Below, one piece after another: positions 52,882 through 62,979 of a DNA stretch of 64,000 nt (within the stretch, counting starts at the first letter, position 1; each line of letters opens with the position of its first letter). A program made the translations under genes and the position numbers. The DNA lies in contig CAWIZY010000003.1 of the NCBI GenBank assembly GCA_963840725.1, forward strand, positions 1-64,000, read 5' to 3'. Source of the stretch: CAVWDU01 sp963840725. GTDB lineage: Bacteria > Pseudomonadota > Gammaproteobacteria > Pseudomonadales > Halieaceae. The notes under the pieces were generated by a model, which saw only the letters and a program-made list of their open reading frames with translations, was not told the origin of the DNA and ran no database searches.

Positions 52882-54879
52882 TCAGCGCATGCTGGTTAGA
52901 AACTGTAGATGGTTCTCGTATTGTCCCAGCACATCATGAGTGATCTGGGCGCGGGTCCAACCCATGATGCAGTAATCTTGACCACCTTGTGTCAAGTGAA
53001 CCTCAGCACGATAAAACTTGTCCTCTTCGGCCATTGAGGAAATCGCTACACCAGCAATACTCTCATCAGGCATAGCGTGCGCCCGGCACCGCACTTCATA
53101 GACGAAGTCAATTTCGCCACCGCTGAGCACCTCAAGACGCACGGCGTCAACGCCGTCAGCGTTGGACGTAACTGAGGCCTGGACATCGTGCCGGTTCAGC
53201 TCCTTCGCAAAGTCGCTCAAAGCAGGGGTTACCTCACTTTTCAAAAATCGTCGAACGCTGCGATTACCCGGGAACGAGAGCAGATTCGAAAGGCGTTCGC
53301 GCCAGTCATCAGCGCTGTCGGATACCGGAGATATGGTCTGGGCACCACTCTGCGCTGCGTCCACCGAAAGCGCTTTGGCGAAACCCCAGATGGCGCCAAG
53401 TAATGCAACGGAGAACGGTAAAGCACTGGCTATTGCAGCGGTCTGCAGCGACGATAGTCCCCCCGCGAGTAGCAGCACGGCAGCGATCGAACCGATGACG
53501 CCTGCCCAGAAAACCCGCTGCAGCACCGGTGTGTCATCACGCCCATTCGCCGAAAGCATATTCAGAACCAGAGCGCCACTGTCGGCCGAAGTAACAAAAA
53601 AGACCACGATCATGGCGAGGCTCAGGCCAGCTAGAAACGTCGAAAAGGGCAGATACTCCAAGAACTGAAACAAGGCGACAGCCTGATTGGCTGCGACGGC
53701 GTCCGCCAATCCTGTCGCTCCGTTATTTAATATAAGACTAATCGCACTATTACCGAACACGCCCATCCACAGCAGCGTGAAACCGCAGGGAACAAGAATG
53801 GCACCAAAAGTGAACTGGCGAATCGTGCGACCCCGTGAAATACGGGCAATGAACAGACCGACAAATGGAGACCAACTGAGCCACCAACCCCAATAAAAAA
53901 TTGTCCAGCCGCCCAGCCAATCAGTGGGGTCGTATGCATATAAGGTGAAAGTTTTACTGATCAACTCGCTCGCGTAGATGCCCAGACTCTCAAGTGTCGA
54001 CCCCAGGATGAGAGTCGTAGGACCGACGATCAGCACGCCAACAAGGAGCAATACTGATAGCGCAATGTTCAGCTCGGACAGGCGCTTGATGCCTGCGTTA
54101 AGCCCCATGGCTACAGACAAACTGGCCAGTGCCATAGTGACCACAATGAGCAAAATTTGTATCCCAGAAGATACGGGAATGTCAAACAGGTACGCAAGTC
54201 CCGAGTTGATCTGCAGAACGCCGAAGCCCAGGCTGGTGGCAATCCCACAAGCTGTACAAACGATCGCAAACACGTCAATCGCGGCACCGGCCGGGCCATA
54301 AATTCGTTCGCCAATCAGCGGGTAAAAAGCAGAGCGCATGGTCAGGGGTAGACCGTGGCGATACGAGAAATAGCCCAATAGTAGCGCTACGATGGCGTAG
54401 ATTGCCCAGGCGTGCAGGCCCCAGTGAAAGTAGGTGAGGGTCATGGCATGCCCGGCTGACTCGATGGTTCCCCCCTCGCCATGGGGTGGCTGCAAAAAAT
54501 GCATCACCGGCTCGGCAACGCCGAAAAACATCAAGCCGATCCCCATGCCGGCGGCGAACAACATGGCGAACCAGCTCAACGCACTGTACTCAGGCTCCGC
54601 ATGGTCTGGCCCCAGCTTGATGTCGCCAAAACGCGATAGGCTGAAGAACAAAACACTGAGCAGCACAATGGCGACAACCAACACGTAGTACCAACTCGCG
54701 TAACGAACAATCGCTGCTTGTGCCCGCTGGAACAATTCTTCACTCGCTTCAGGCGCCAGCGCTGTACCAACGACAAACAGAAGCAAAACCAGCGTCGAGG
54801 GTAAAAATACGCCACGATCGACACTAAAACCCGATAGCCCCCCCGGCATCGCTTCTTCGTCCCTCTCGGCACTCCCCAT
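52882..54879 (-). CDS. BCCT-family betaine/choline/carnitine-type transporter
   Basis: A 665-residue inner-membrane transporter of twelve helices. The glycine-rich GMGIGLMFFGVAEPVMHF and the signature FYWGWWLSWSPFVGLFIARISRGRT match BCCT carriers for quaternary ammonium or sulfonium compounds (glycine betaine, choline, carnitine, DMSP). A cytoplasmic C-terminal domain of about 150 residues follows the last helix, as in choline carriers with regulatory tails. The substrate cannot be fixed from sequence. It is divergent from the TonB receptor at 55107, with a 227-bp A/T-rich gap. Confidence 0.92.
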   Translation of the reverse strand: MGSAERDEEAMPGGLSGFSVDRGVFLPSTLVLLLFVVGTALAPEASEELFQRAQAAIVRYASWYYVLVVAIVLLSVLFFSLSRFGDIKLGPDHAEPEYSALSWFAMLFAAGMGIGLMFFGVAEPVMHFLQPPHGEGGTIESAGHAMTLTYFHWGLHAWAIYAIVALLLGYFSYRHGLPLTMRSAFYPLIGERIYGPAGAAIDVFAIVCTACGIATSLGFGVLQINSGLAYLFDIPVSSGIQILLIVVTMALASLSVAMGLNAGIKRLSELNIALSVLLLVGVLIVGPTTLILGSTLESLGIYASELISKTFTLYAYDPTDWLGGWTIFYWGWWLSWSPFVGLFIARISRGRTIRQFTFGAILVPCGFTLLWMGVFGNSAISLILNNGATGLADAVAANQAVALFQFLEYLPFSTFLAGLSLAMIVVFFVTSADSGALVLNMLSANGRDDTPVLQRVFWAGVIGSIAAVLLLAGGLSSLQTAAIASALPFSVALLGAIWGFAKALSVDAAQSGAQTISPVSDSADDWRERLSNLLSFPGNRSVRRFLKSEVTPALSDFAKELNRHDVQASVTSNADGVDAVRLEVLSGGEIDFVYEVRCRAHAMPDESIAGVAISSMAEEDKFYRAEVHLTQGGQDYCIMGWTRAQITHDVLGQYENHLQFLTSMR

Positions 54880-55032
54880 CGGACCCTCGCTTATCTAAAT
54901 CTCAGGCAGCAGACTACGCAGATTATGCAATGTGGGCAAAGCATAAATACAAAGTTGTCTAAGTATCATTAGCGTTTATCGTTGCTATAAATTATTGATA
55001 ATTATAGGTTTAGCGTTTTTTCTGGCCGTTAC

Positions 55033-55049
55033 AAGCACATTTAGTGCTT
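55033..55049. promoter_or_regulatory. Inverted repeat in the BCCT/TonB receptor intergenic region
   Basis: AAGCAC-N5-GTGCTT is a perfect palindrome in an A/T-rich stretch about 60 bp before the receptor start. It could be an operator for the MarR protein at 59760 or another regulator; no second copy was seen to support this. Confidence 0.4.
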
Positions 55050-55106
55050 ATGCTGTAAAGTATAGGCACTTTTTTTACAGACTATTTTCAAGCATCAAGG
55101 ACTACT

Positions 55107-57714
55107 ATGCCCCCCAGTAACACGCTGCAGCGAGCCACCCGCGCCGCAATTATCGCCACCTTCAGCACTGGGGGCCTCGCCAGCAGCCCCGCGCTCGCCC
55201 AGCTGGAGGAGGTCATTGTCACTGCAACCAAGAGAGCGGCGAGTACCCAGGACATTGCAGTGTCAGTGAAAGCGCTCGGCGAAAACACGCTTGACGATAT
55301 GGGCGTTACCAACTTCGAGGACTACCTCGTGCAGCTGCCCGGCGTTACAGCTGGTGGCAGCGGCCCGGGTCAGAATACGATCTATATCCGCGGTGTGGCC
55401 TCCACCACCCCGAATCTCACCACCGCCGGTGTGGCCGGCCTGTCGCCCAACGTAGCGCTCTATCTGGATGAGCAGCCTCTTGCCCAGCCCGGCAGAAACC
55501 TTGATGTATACACAGCAGACATGAACCGCATCGAGGTATTGGCTGGGCCCCAGGGCACGCTGTTTGGGGCCAGCTCACAAGCGGGCACAGTGCGCCTGAT
55601 TACCAACAAACCCGACTTTGGCGGAACCTATGGAAAAGTGAAGCTTGGCACCTCCTTCACTAAAGATGGTGAGATGAGCAATAGTGTAGAGGGCATGATC
55701 AACATGCCCCTCACGGATAAACTAGCGCTGCGCGGAGTGGTCTACGTCGACCGAATGGGCGGCTATATCGACAACGTTGCGGGCAAGCTGAGCACCCGTG
55801 AGAGTGCGCGTTTTCGTCCGGAGGGCACCGTGCGTGGTAATGGGGTGCCCGTAAGCGGCCAACGCGCCGGGTTTCAGGCCGGGGCAGACCTATCGGGGGT
55901 CAACTTTATCGATGCGGATAACAGCACGCGCACCGAAGAGGACTTCAACGACACGACCTACTCAGGCTTCCGCCTGGCCGGTGTGTATACCATCAACGCA
56001 AATTGGGACCTCCAGAGTCTCACACATGCAACAGCAGCTGGACTCGGATGGGGTTTTCTTTTCCGATCCGGAACTGGACGACTACGAAGTAACGCGATTT
56101 CAGCCAGACAACATTAACGACGAGTTCGATAACACATCCTGGACTCTGCAAGGGCGTCTCGGAGCTCTGGATATCCTATATTCAGGCGCATTCACCGATC
56201 GCCAAACCGATCAGTTGGTTGATTACTCCGACTACCTCTTCGTCGGCCAGTACCTGCCCTACTATATCTGCGACAGCTCAGTATCCTATCCCGGCGATGC
56301 CGCACCGAGCGGCACCTGCCAGGCCCCGGACCTGTTCGTAAACAGCAGCACCTCTACCGAGGTGATCACCCATGAAATCCGCATCAATACCCCCGAGGAT
56401 CGGCGATTTCGAGCCACTGTGGGCGCGTTTTACAGCGACCTCACGCTGAAGGAACGCAACGACTTCACCTACCCTGGCTCCACGCAAATTGACGGCTATG
56501 GCGTGCAGACCGGGTTTTCACCCAACTTCCCGTTCACGACCGGCTATACCTCTGACGCCGGCCCCTTCCCGGATGGGGTGATTTTTCGCAATGATGTGCG
56601 ACGTACCGACGAACAAATCGGCGTCTTTGGCGAAATCACCATGGACGTGACAGAGACTTTCGCCGTCACCGTAGGTGCTCGCTGGTACGACATCGAGGTA
56701 GGACTGGACGGCAGCGCCAACGCGTCCTTTTGCAACCTGTTCCAGCCCGACTCCAACTCCTTCGGTACCGATATCTCGGATCTCTATAACGGCGATGGGC
56801 AGATCACCTTTCGCGGCACTTGCGACCCGGACGCGCAGCTCACCTACACCAAGGACAATATCGATGAAGCACCAGCGCAGGTGGCCTCGGCCCTGCGCAG
56901 TGCACCGACCAGCGCCCAAACCGACGGCGTGATCGGCAAAATCAGCCTGTCCTGGACACCGACAATGGACCAACTGTGGTTCGTGACAGTTTCCGAAGGA
57001 TTCCGGCCCGGGCTGCTGAACAGGCCCGGTGGTGCCGCGGGACCCGGCGGCTATGAGGTGCCTTTCGCGCTGGATACCGACGACGTCATCAACTACGAAC
57101 TCGGTTGGAAGCTGGATCTTCTGGACCAGTCCCTGCGCTTTAACGGCAGCCTGTTCTTCATCGACATTGAGCAGCTGCAAACCACAATTTTTGACCCTAG
57201 CATCGTCAACCTGTTCTTCTCTGATAACGCCGCCAATGCAGAAGTGCTGGGGTTGGAAGGCAGTATCGACTGGGCGCCGGCTTCATTGCCTGGCCTTACG
57301 GTCACCGGCTCCTTCTCGATTCTGGATACGGAAATCACCGAGGTATTGACCCCGACCGACGACGTTCGCAAGGGGGATTCCCTGGCCTTTGCCCCGGAAT
57401 TTCAGACAACGCTGCGTGCGCGCTATCACTGGGAACTCGGCAATGGTCTACAAGCCCACGTGATGCCGCACTTGGCCTACTCTGATGAGTCCTACAGCGA
57501 TATCATTGCCATCAACCGGCAGGTCGTGGACTCCTGGTTGATGCTCGGTTTCACGGCAGGCGTATCGAACAACCAGTGGTCCGCCGAACTATTCGTGGAT
57601 AACCTGACCAACGAGGCGGCTGAGCTATCAAACAACTTTGTGTACGATCGCGACCGCGTAACGCTGGCTCGTCCACTGACCGGTGGCGTGCGGTTCAGCT
57701 GGAACTTTGAATGA
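55107..57714 (+). pseudogene. TonB-dependent receptor with single-base frameshift
   Basis: About 868 residues if repaired. The signal peptide (TFSTGGLASSPALAQ), TonB box LEEVIVTATKR, plug (VLAGPQGTLFGASSQAGTVR) and barrel to the terminal RFSWNFE are all present. Near base 56016 one extra A moves the frame: the first part ends in unrelated residues at 56117 while the barrel continues from VSHMQQQLDSDGVFF in the next frame. Either a recent inactivation or an assembly error. Apart from this slip, the gene looks well conserved. It probably imports a large organic substrate; it lies directly before a TPR-sulfotransferase gene. Confidence 0.85.
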
Positions 57715-57720
57715 CCCGGG

Positions 57721-57741
57721 GCGCCCGGCCAAGCCGGGCGC
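57721..57741 (+). promoter_or_regulatory. Strong GC hairpin between receptor and TPR-sulfotransferase
   Basis: Perfect 9-bp stem GCGCCCGGC/GCCGGGCGC with a 3-base loop, 6 bp after the receptor stop. No T-run follows, so it is more likely an mRNA processing or stability element, or an attenuator within an operon, than a classical terminator. Confidence 0.65.
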
Positions 57742-57769
57742 ATTTGCCAGCTCGCGCATACAGGAGTTA

Positions 57770-59689
57770 ATGCGCGACGGTCGCATAGGCACCGCGCTCA
57801 GCCTGGTTGAAGCGCGACTTGGCACCAACCCCGAAGACCCAGAAGCCCTGTATCTCTCCTCGGTCTGCCTGCGCCTCAGCCGCTCCTTTGACCAGGCGCG
57901 TTCCCGGCTCGAACACCTGCTGAGTCTTGAGCCCGGCAATGGACGCGCTCTTCAGGAGCGCGCACATCTGCTGCGAGATCAGGGCCACAGTGACAGAGCA
58001 ATAGACAGCTACGGTGAAGCTCTGCGCGCCAATCCTGCACTGATGGCGAGTTATCAACACCGCCTGCGGCTTTTAAAGGAGGCCGGCAGAGCCAGCGAGG
58101 CCGCAGTCACCGCCGCACAACTTGCGCGGGTCGAGGCACTACCAAAGCTATTACTTGCCGCAACTGATTTGCTAGCCCAAGGCCGGATTCTCAAGGCCGA
58201 ACAGCTATGCCGACAATTCCTGCGACAATCGCCACACCACACCGATGCCATGCGCCTGCTGGCGGAGATAGGCGTTCGCCTTGGCGCCCTGGAGGAGGCA
58301 AATTTTTTGCTCGAGAGCGCCTGCGAGCTTAAGCCAGACGACTCTGCTTTACGCATCGACCTGATCCGGGTGCTTAGCAAGCGCCAGCGCTTTGAAGACT
58401 CTCTTCGCCAGGCCGAACGTCTGCACGCAGAGGCCCCTGAGAACCTGCAGTACCAATCGCTGCGAGCGATAGAGCTTCTCCAACTGGGACGTTACGAGGA
58501 TGCCATCAACGGTTTCGACGCGATCCTTGAACGACTTCCCGGCGATGCCGTGACCCTGACCTCTCGAGGCCATGCACTCAAAACCTGTGGCGCTGGCGAA
58601 AGTGCAGTGGCCGCCTACGAGGCGGCAGCACAAGCGGATGCCGGCGGCGGAGAAGCATGGTACGCACTGGCAAATCTTAAAACCTACAGTTTTGCTGACC
58701 CTCAGATCGCCGAAATTCAGCGACGCCTCGACGCCAATCCACCCTTGATGGACCGGATTTACCTCTCCTTTGCCTTGGGCAAAGGCCTTGAGGACAGGGG
58801 TGAGTATGCCGCATCCTTTGAGCATTACGCGCAGGGCAATGCCCTGAAACGCGCGCAACTCGGATACCGGCGCGAAATCTTTGAGCACGAGGTGGACAAG
58901 CAGTGCGAGTTGACTACGGCCCGGCTTTTCAACCAGAGCCAACACACGGGCTACGATGCACCCGATCCCATTTTCATTCTGGGCATGCCCCGGGCAGGCA
59001 GCACACTTCTGGAGCAGATTTTGGCCTCGCACAGCCAGGTTGATGGCACCCGCGAACTACCCAATATTCTCTCCCTGGCACAGCGGATGCGGCGACAACC
59101 CGGTAAAAGTGGCGCCAGACCCGGCTACCCCGAGGTGCTGCATGAGCTCGACGACGAGATGCTTACGCAGCTCGGACAGGACTATATTGATCAGACCCGT
59201 CTTCATCGCGCCGATGCGCCCTTCTTTATCGACAAAATGCCGAACAATTTCAGGCACATCGGCCTGATAAAGCTAATCTTGCCGCGGGCGAAAATTATTG
59301 ATGCGCGCCGTGAGGCCATGGCCTGCTGCTTTAGTAACTTCAAGCAGCTGTTCGCCGAAGGGCAGGAGTTCAGCTACGACCTGGGCGATCTCGCTCATTA
59401 CTATCGACAGTACGAGCGCCTGATGGCGCACTGGGATTCGATACTTCCCGGATCCGTTCACCGCCTGCAGCACGAAGCACTTTTGGATGACTTCGAGGGC
59501 GAACTGCGGCGCCTGCTGGAATTCCTGGAACTTCCTTTTGAGGCGGGTTGTCTGCGTTTCTTTGACAATGACAGACCGGTTCGCACTCCGTCATCCGAGC
59601 AAGTTCGGCAACCCCTGTTTCGCGATGCTGTTGAACAATGGCACAATTATCAACCTTGGCTGAAGCCTCTGACCACAGGTCTGAAGTGA
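57770..59689 (+). CDS. TPR-repeat sulfotransferase
   Basis: 639 residues: about ten TPR-like helical repeats (residues 1-370) followed by a sulfotransferase domain. The PAPS-binding loop is ILGMPRAGSTLLEQIL (near 404), FFIDKMPNNFRHIGLIKLIL follows, and the 3'-phosphate region is around PRAKIIDARREAMACCFSNF. It would transfer sulfate from PAPS to an unknown acceptor. The ATG at 57770 has AGGAG 4 bases upstream; an earlier in-frame GTG at 57683 overlaps the receptor and is less likely. It shares an apparent operon with the TonB receptor. Confidence 0.88.
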   Translation: MRDGRIGTALSLVEARLGTNPEDPEALYLSSVCLRLSRSFDQARSRLEHLLSLEPGNGRALQERAHLLRDQGHSDRAIDSYGEALRANPALMASYQHRLRLLKEAGRASEAAVTAAQLARVEALPKLLLAATDLLAQGRILKAEQLCRQFLRQSPHHTDAMRLLAEIGVRLGALEEANFLLESACELKPDDSALRIDLIRVLSKRQRFEDSLRQAERLHAEAPENLQYQSLRAIELLQLGRYEDAINGFDAILERLPGDAVTLTSRGHALKTCGAGESAVAAYEAAAQADAGGGEAWYALANLKTYSFADPQIAEIQRRLDANPPLMDRIYLSFALGKGLEDRGEYAASFEHYAQGNALKRAQLGYRREIFEHEVDKQCELTTARLFNQSQHTGYDAPDPIFILGMPRAGSTLLEQILASHSQVDGTRELPNILSLAQRMRRQPGKSGARPGYPEVLHELDDEMLTQLGQDYIDQTRLHRADAPFFIDKMPNNFRHIGLIKLILPRAKIIDARREAMACCFSNFKQLFAEGQEFSYDLGDLAHYYRQYERLMAHWDSILPGSVHRLQHEALLDDFEGELRRLLEFLELPFEAGCLRFFDNDRPVRTPSSEQVRQPLFRDAVEQWHNYQPWLKPLTTGLK

Positions 59690-59759
59690 AGGGCTGGTAG
59701 CCAGACCACCAGACTGGCCAGTGACTCAAGCCGCGCGACTGACATCGGGAACCGACACT

Positions 59760-60233
59760 ATGGCAGACTTACTCGACGACGTTCTTGTTTCCCTGCGCCG
59801 CATCCTGCGGGCCACAAGCATTCACTCGCGCAAGCTGGGCAGATCGGTGGGCATTACCGCAGCGCAACTCGTTGTGCTGCAGGCCGTGAATGCCAAAGAT
59901 GGCGTCACCGCGTCTGAGGTTGCCCGGGCCGTGAGCCTCAGCCAGGCGACCATCACAACCATTCTGTCTCGACTCGAGGAGCGGGACCTGTTGAAGCGAG
60001 CGCGCAGCAGTGTGGACCGGCGGCGCATCCACGTGTCCCTGACCGAAGCTGGACGTCAGGTCCTCGCAGAGGCCCCGAAACCCATACAAGAAGAGTTTTC
60101 GCGACGCTTCGAGGCGCTGCCAAGTTGGGAGCAACACCAACTTGTTTCGGCCTTGGAGCGGGTTGCCGTCATGATGGATGCAGAAGAACTCGACGCGGCC
60201 CCCCTGCTCACAGAAAACCCCGAACTGCTCTAG
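59760..60233 (+). CDS. MarR-family transcriptional regulator
   Basis: 157 residues with a winged helix: SVGITAAQLVVLQAV, SEVARAVSLSQATITTILSR and the wing LKRARSSVDRRRIHVSLTEA. It lies 70 bp after the sulfotransferase gene in the same direction, so it may control the receptor-sulfotransferase operon. A GTG at 59721 would add 13 residues and is less likely. Confidence 0.85.
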   Translation: MADLLDDVLVSLRRILRATSIHSRKLGRSVGITAAQLVVLQAVNAKDGVTASEVARAVSLSQATITTILSRLEERDLLKRARSSVDRRRIHVSLTEAGRQVLAEAPKPIQEEFSRRFEALPSWEQHQLVSALERVAVMMDAEELDAAPLLTENPELL

Positions 60234-60360
60234 CGCCGGGCTCAATATCAGGCAGGCCTTGTTGCTTCACTCATTCAACCACCCGTTTAGCGATTTTAAC
60301 AATCTGTCCAGCTCGCAAATGTCCATCACACCGGAAAGCGCGGCGAACCCAGCGGACAGC

Positions 60361-60524
60361 ACAGTAGCCCTAAAGAGTGTCACGCTGAGCGAGGTCCGTG
60401 CGAGGCTGGTTATAGCCGCCCCAGCCCCCCTCGCAGGTGACCAAACAATCAACCAAGCTTAGCGGACAGTCCGGCATTAGCCGAGGGATTGGCCGTATCT
60501 GGTAGAAGGTCGACGGGTGTCCTG
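60361..60524 (-). pseudogene. RAYT-2 head relic 1
   Basis: The stretch GTGTCACGCTGAGCGAGGT aligns with the first codons of RAYT-2 (52340-52375), and AGCTTAGC plus GCCGAGGGATTGGCCG aligns with its leader (52428-52470). It ends in CGGGTGTCCTG at 60514-60524. The rest of the transposase is missing. Confidence 0.7.
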
Positions 60525-60668
60525 TATCTACAATGTATTTACATTTTCAGCCGACAAACTGGCGCTCGTCAGCGGCAACTCGGAGTCATAAGAAAAAGCG
60601 CCATAGGTTTCTGCACTTTTTGTCTGTTTTCGATGTACTGGAAGCTTGGCCTCGGGCATCTTTTCCCC

Positions 60669-61010
60669 ATGGAAAACAGGTTATTACAACTTGCTGGTGC
60701 GCTCACGATAGGTTGGCTTGTTAGTGGCGCCACGCTGGCACTTGCGCAAACGGTAGAGTACGACGCCGCGGCTGGTGTAGTAGAGGCCGCGACTGACACC
60801 ACCAGCCAGAGTGAGAAGAACCGCGTTATCAGCGTTCACCTGACTGACGCCCGGGATCCCTTCAGGGCCAGTCTATGGGCAGCACACATCCTGCAGAGTT
60901 CGTCTCGGGGCCCAATCGTACCCGGAGACATGGAAGGCGGTAGCGAATTCCGGGTGACCGGACCTCTCCTGGAGCGCTCGGTCGGTATCCAACTGGAATT
61001 CGATTTCTGA
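60669..61010 (+). CDS. Hypothetical exported protein
   Basis: 113 residues starting MENRLLQLAGALTIGWLVSG, a plausible signal peptide ending ALAQ. The mature part is about 85 residues and polar, with a short hydrophobic tail-like LLERSVGIQLEFDF. No family recognised. It lies between repeat modules, which may have brought it or shaped its promoter. Upstream in-frame ATGs exist but give non-signal residues. Confidence 0.45.
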   Translation: MENRLLQLAGALTIGWLVSGATLALAQTVEYDAAAGVVEAATDTTSQSEKNRVISVHLTDARDPFRASLWAAHILQSSSRGPIVPGDMEGGSEFRVTGPLLERSVGIQLEFDF

Positions 61011-61218
61011 TGGTGAACTGACGGCAGACCTCTAATATTCTTCGATAGCAAGGAAAGTCAGAGCGTTGGACCGGCCAGGAGTGGGCTTCTGGACCTTCAG
61101 CAGCAGATAACTGCACTCACCATCAGTTCAGCTTTATTAACAGTTTCTGCAGGTTCAATATCGGGCCCCTACAGGGCGCGAGCCTTCGCGATCACTCTGC
61201 CAGCAAAAGCAGTAAGAA

Positions 61219-61301
61219 CGGGACACCCATGGAGTAGGAACGGGAGAGTACGAACGGGACACCCATAAAAGTAATACGCTGATACTGATAACAGGACACC
61301 C
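61219..61301. repeat. Inverted TGGGTGTCC(C/T)G repeats
   Basis: CGGGACACCCA at 61219-61229 and 61255-61265 and a partial CAGGACACCC at 61292-61301. They are separated by ~36 bp with GGAGTAGGAACG/AGAGTACGAACG linkers. Confidence 0.8.
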
Positions 61302-61339
61302 TCAAAACTAGTTCGCGAATGCCCATCACGTCGGCAACT

Positions 61340-61510
61340 CCGACAGCACAGCTCACGGCAGTAGGGTGTCACGCCGAGAGAGGTCTGTGGGAGCCTTGTA
61401 TTAGTTACCGCCGCCTGTAGAGATTACTGGAATGTACCTCCGGCACGATGAACAGCCCGGTATTAGCCAAGGGGTTGGCTGCCTTTGGTACAAGATCGAT
61501 GGGTGTCCTG
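61340..61510 (-). pseudogene. RAYT-2 head relic 2
   Basis: GGCAGTAGGGTGTCACGCCG aligns with codons for YYHC-type residues and SLSE of RAYT-2. The leader with TAGCCAAGGGGTTGGCTGCC aligns with GGCCAAGGGATTGGCCGG (52451-52468). It ends in TGGGTGTCCTG at 61500-61510. Confidence 0.7.
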
Positions 61511-61602
61511 TATCTAGTCCTGTATCTAGTCCTGTATCTAGTCAGGTACAAGATCGATGGGTGTCCTGTATCTAGTCACTGTATTTATTCATGGATGTCC
61601 TG
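61500..61602. repeat. TGGGTGTCCTG repeats with TATCTAGT linkers
   Basis: Copies are at 61500-61510, 61558-61568 and a variant (TGGATGTCCTG) at 61592-61602. Between them CCTGTATCTAGT is repeated in tandem. No protein-coding content is supported from here to 61722. Confidence 0.85.
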
Positions 61603-61722
61603 TATCTATTGTCTATGTATTTACCCGCTATCTACTTGTATCTGCATCCAACTTGACTCAACGGTCAAATCTATCCAACAAAAAACTAGTGAAATGAGTG
61701 ATACAGAGACTACACTTGGCCT

Positions 61723-62820
61723 GTGAAATGGTCCTGGAAAATAGCTCGTATCGCCAGCATCGATATTTATATCCATGCAACTTTTTTCATCCTTATCTAT
61801 ATAGTGGGTATCACTTATTGGAATAAGGAGGGAACACTTGAAGCGGTGGTCTCTGGCGTGGGCTTTGTTTTAGCCCTGTTTGTTTGCGTAATTTTACATG
61901 AATTTGGCCATTCACTAACTGCTCGCCGCTATGGCATTCAAACCCGCAACATTACGCTACTACCAATAGGTGGCGTCGCATCACTGGAAAAAATGCCCGA
62001 TGATCCACGGCAGGAGATAAATGTGGCTATTGCCGGGCCAGCCGTCAACTTTGTAATCGCCCTCCTGCTCTATCTCTATTCGGATTTTCGCGGCAGTCCG
62101 GTGGTCACCCAAGCGCCTAGTGTATCCAGCAGTTCTTTCGTATATCAGCTGATGATGGTCAATCTGTTTATCGCTGGCTTTAACCTGTTGCCAGCATTCC
62201 CAATGGATGGCGGTCGGGTTTTACGTGCCACCCTGGCGATGCGCATGGATCATGATATCGCCACTCAAAAAGCTGCCAGCGTTGGTCAATTCATCGCGGT
62301 CTGCATGGGGCTTTTCGGCATCATGTACAACCCATTTCTTCTATTCATAGCCATTTTTATCTGGTTCGGCGCCTCCATGGAGAATAACGCCGAGCACGTA
62401 AAATCCATCCTGAAACACGCCACTGTACGACACGCCATGCTAACAGAGTTTCATTCTCTTTCTCCTGAAGACACGTTGGCAAAAGCAGCAGAATTTGCTC
62501 TTATGGGCACCCAAAAGGATTTCCCAGTTGGATACCGGAACAATCTGCAGAAGGTACTAAATCGCAGCGATCTCATACTAGGGCTTCAGAGACAGGGAGA
62601 ACAAGCCCGCATCAGTGAACTGCCGCTGAAGAATATACTTACTGCAGATATTGATGAGCCTTTAGCGGAACTGCTTGCGAGAATGCAGGGCAACCCCGCA
62701 CAGATGATCGGTGTAATGGAGAGGGGCGAGCTTGCTGGACTACTTAATCTGGAAAACGTTTTGGAGCTGATCAAGATCCAGGAAGCCGTTGCACAGCATC
62801 AAGCCACTAGAACACGTTGA
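61723..62820 (+). CDS. Site-2 protease family (M50) membrane metallopeptidase
   Basis: A 365-residue intramembrane zinc protease. It has HEFGH in the second-third helix region (near residue 59), NLLPAFPMDGGRVLRA (near 155), about six hydrophobic segments and a C-terminal soluble part that resembles degenerate CBS repeats (VRHAMLTEFHSLSPEDTLAK, ITGLLN-like end AGLLNLENVLELI). Members cleave membrane-bound regulators. The GTG at 61723 is used because the signature follows at normal distance; the sequence upstream is repeat. Confidence 0.88.
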   Translation: MKWSWKIARIASIDIYIHATFFILIYIVGITYWNKEGTLEAVVSGVGFVLALFVCVILHEFGHSLTARRYGIQTRNITLLPIGGVASLEKMPDDPRQEINVAIAGPAVNFVIALLLYLYSDFRGSPVVTQAPSVSSSSFVYQLMMVNLFIAGFNLLPAFPMDGGRVLRATLAMRMDHDIATQKAASVGQFIAVCMGLFGIMYNPFLLFIAIFIWFGASMENNAEHVKSILKHATVRHAMLTEFHSLSPEDTLAKAAEFALMGTQKDFPVGYRNNLQKVLNRSDLILGLQRQGEQARISELPLKNILTADIDEPLAELLARMQGNPAQMIGVMERGELAGLLNLENVLELIKIQEAVAQHQATRTR

Positions 62821-62979
62821 CCCAATGAGACATCGCTACCCCATCCCTCCTGTCCTGCAATGAATCTGACACCGGATAGTGCCGCCAATTCCGGGGGGAT
62901 CCTTTAGATATCGAGCGCCAAGTCGGCCGATTACAAATCATGCGGGTTATCGAACAATCAAATCTCTCAGCAGACAGCT

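Noticed and set aside
61448..61726. 92-codon frame just before the site-2 protease
   Set aside because: Its translation is made of the repeated TGGGTGTCCTGTATCTAGT sequence (YLVLYLVLYLV), so it is repeat, not gene.
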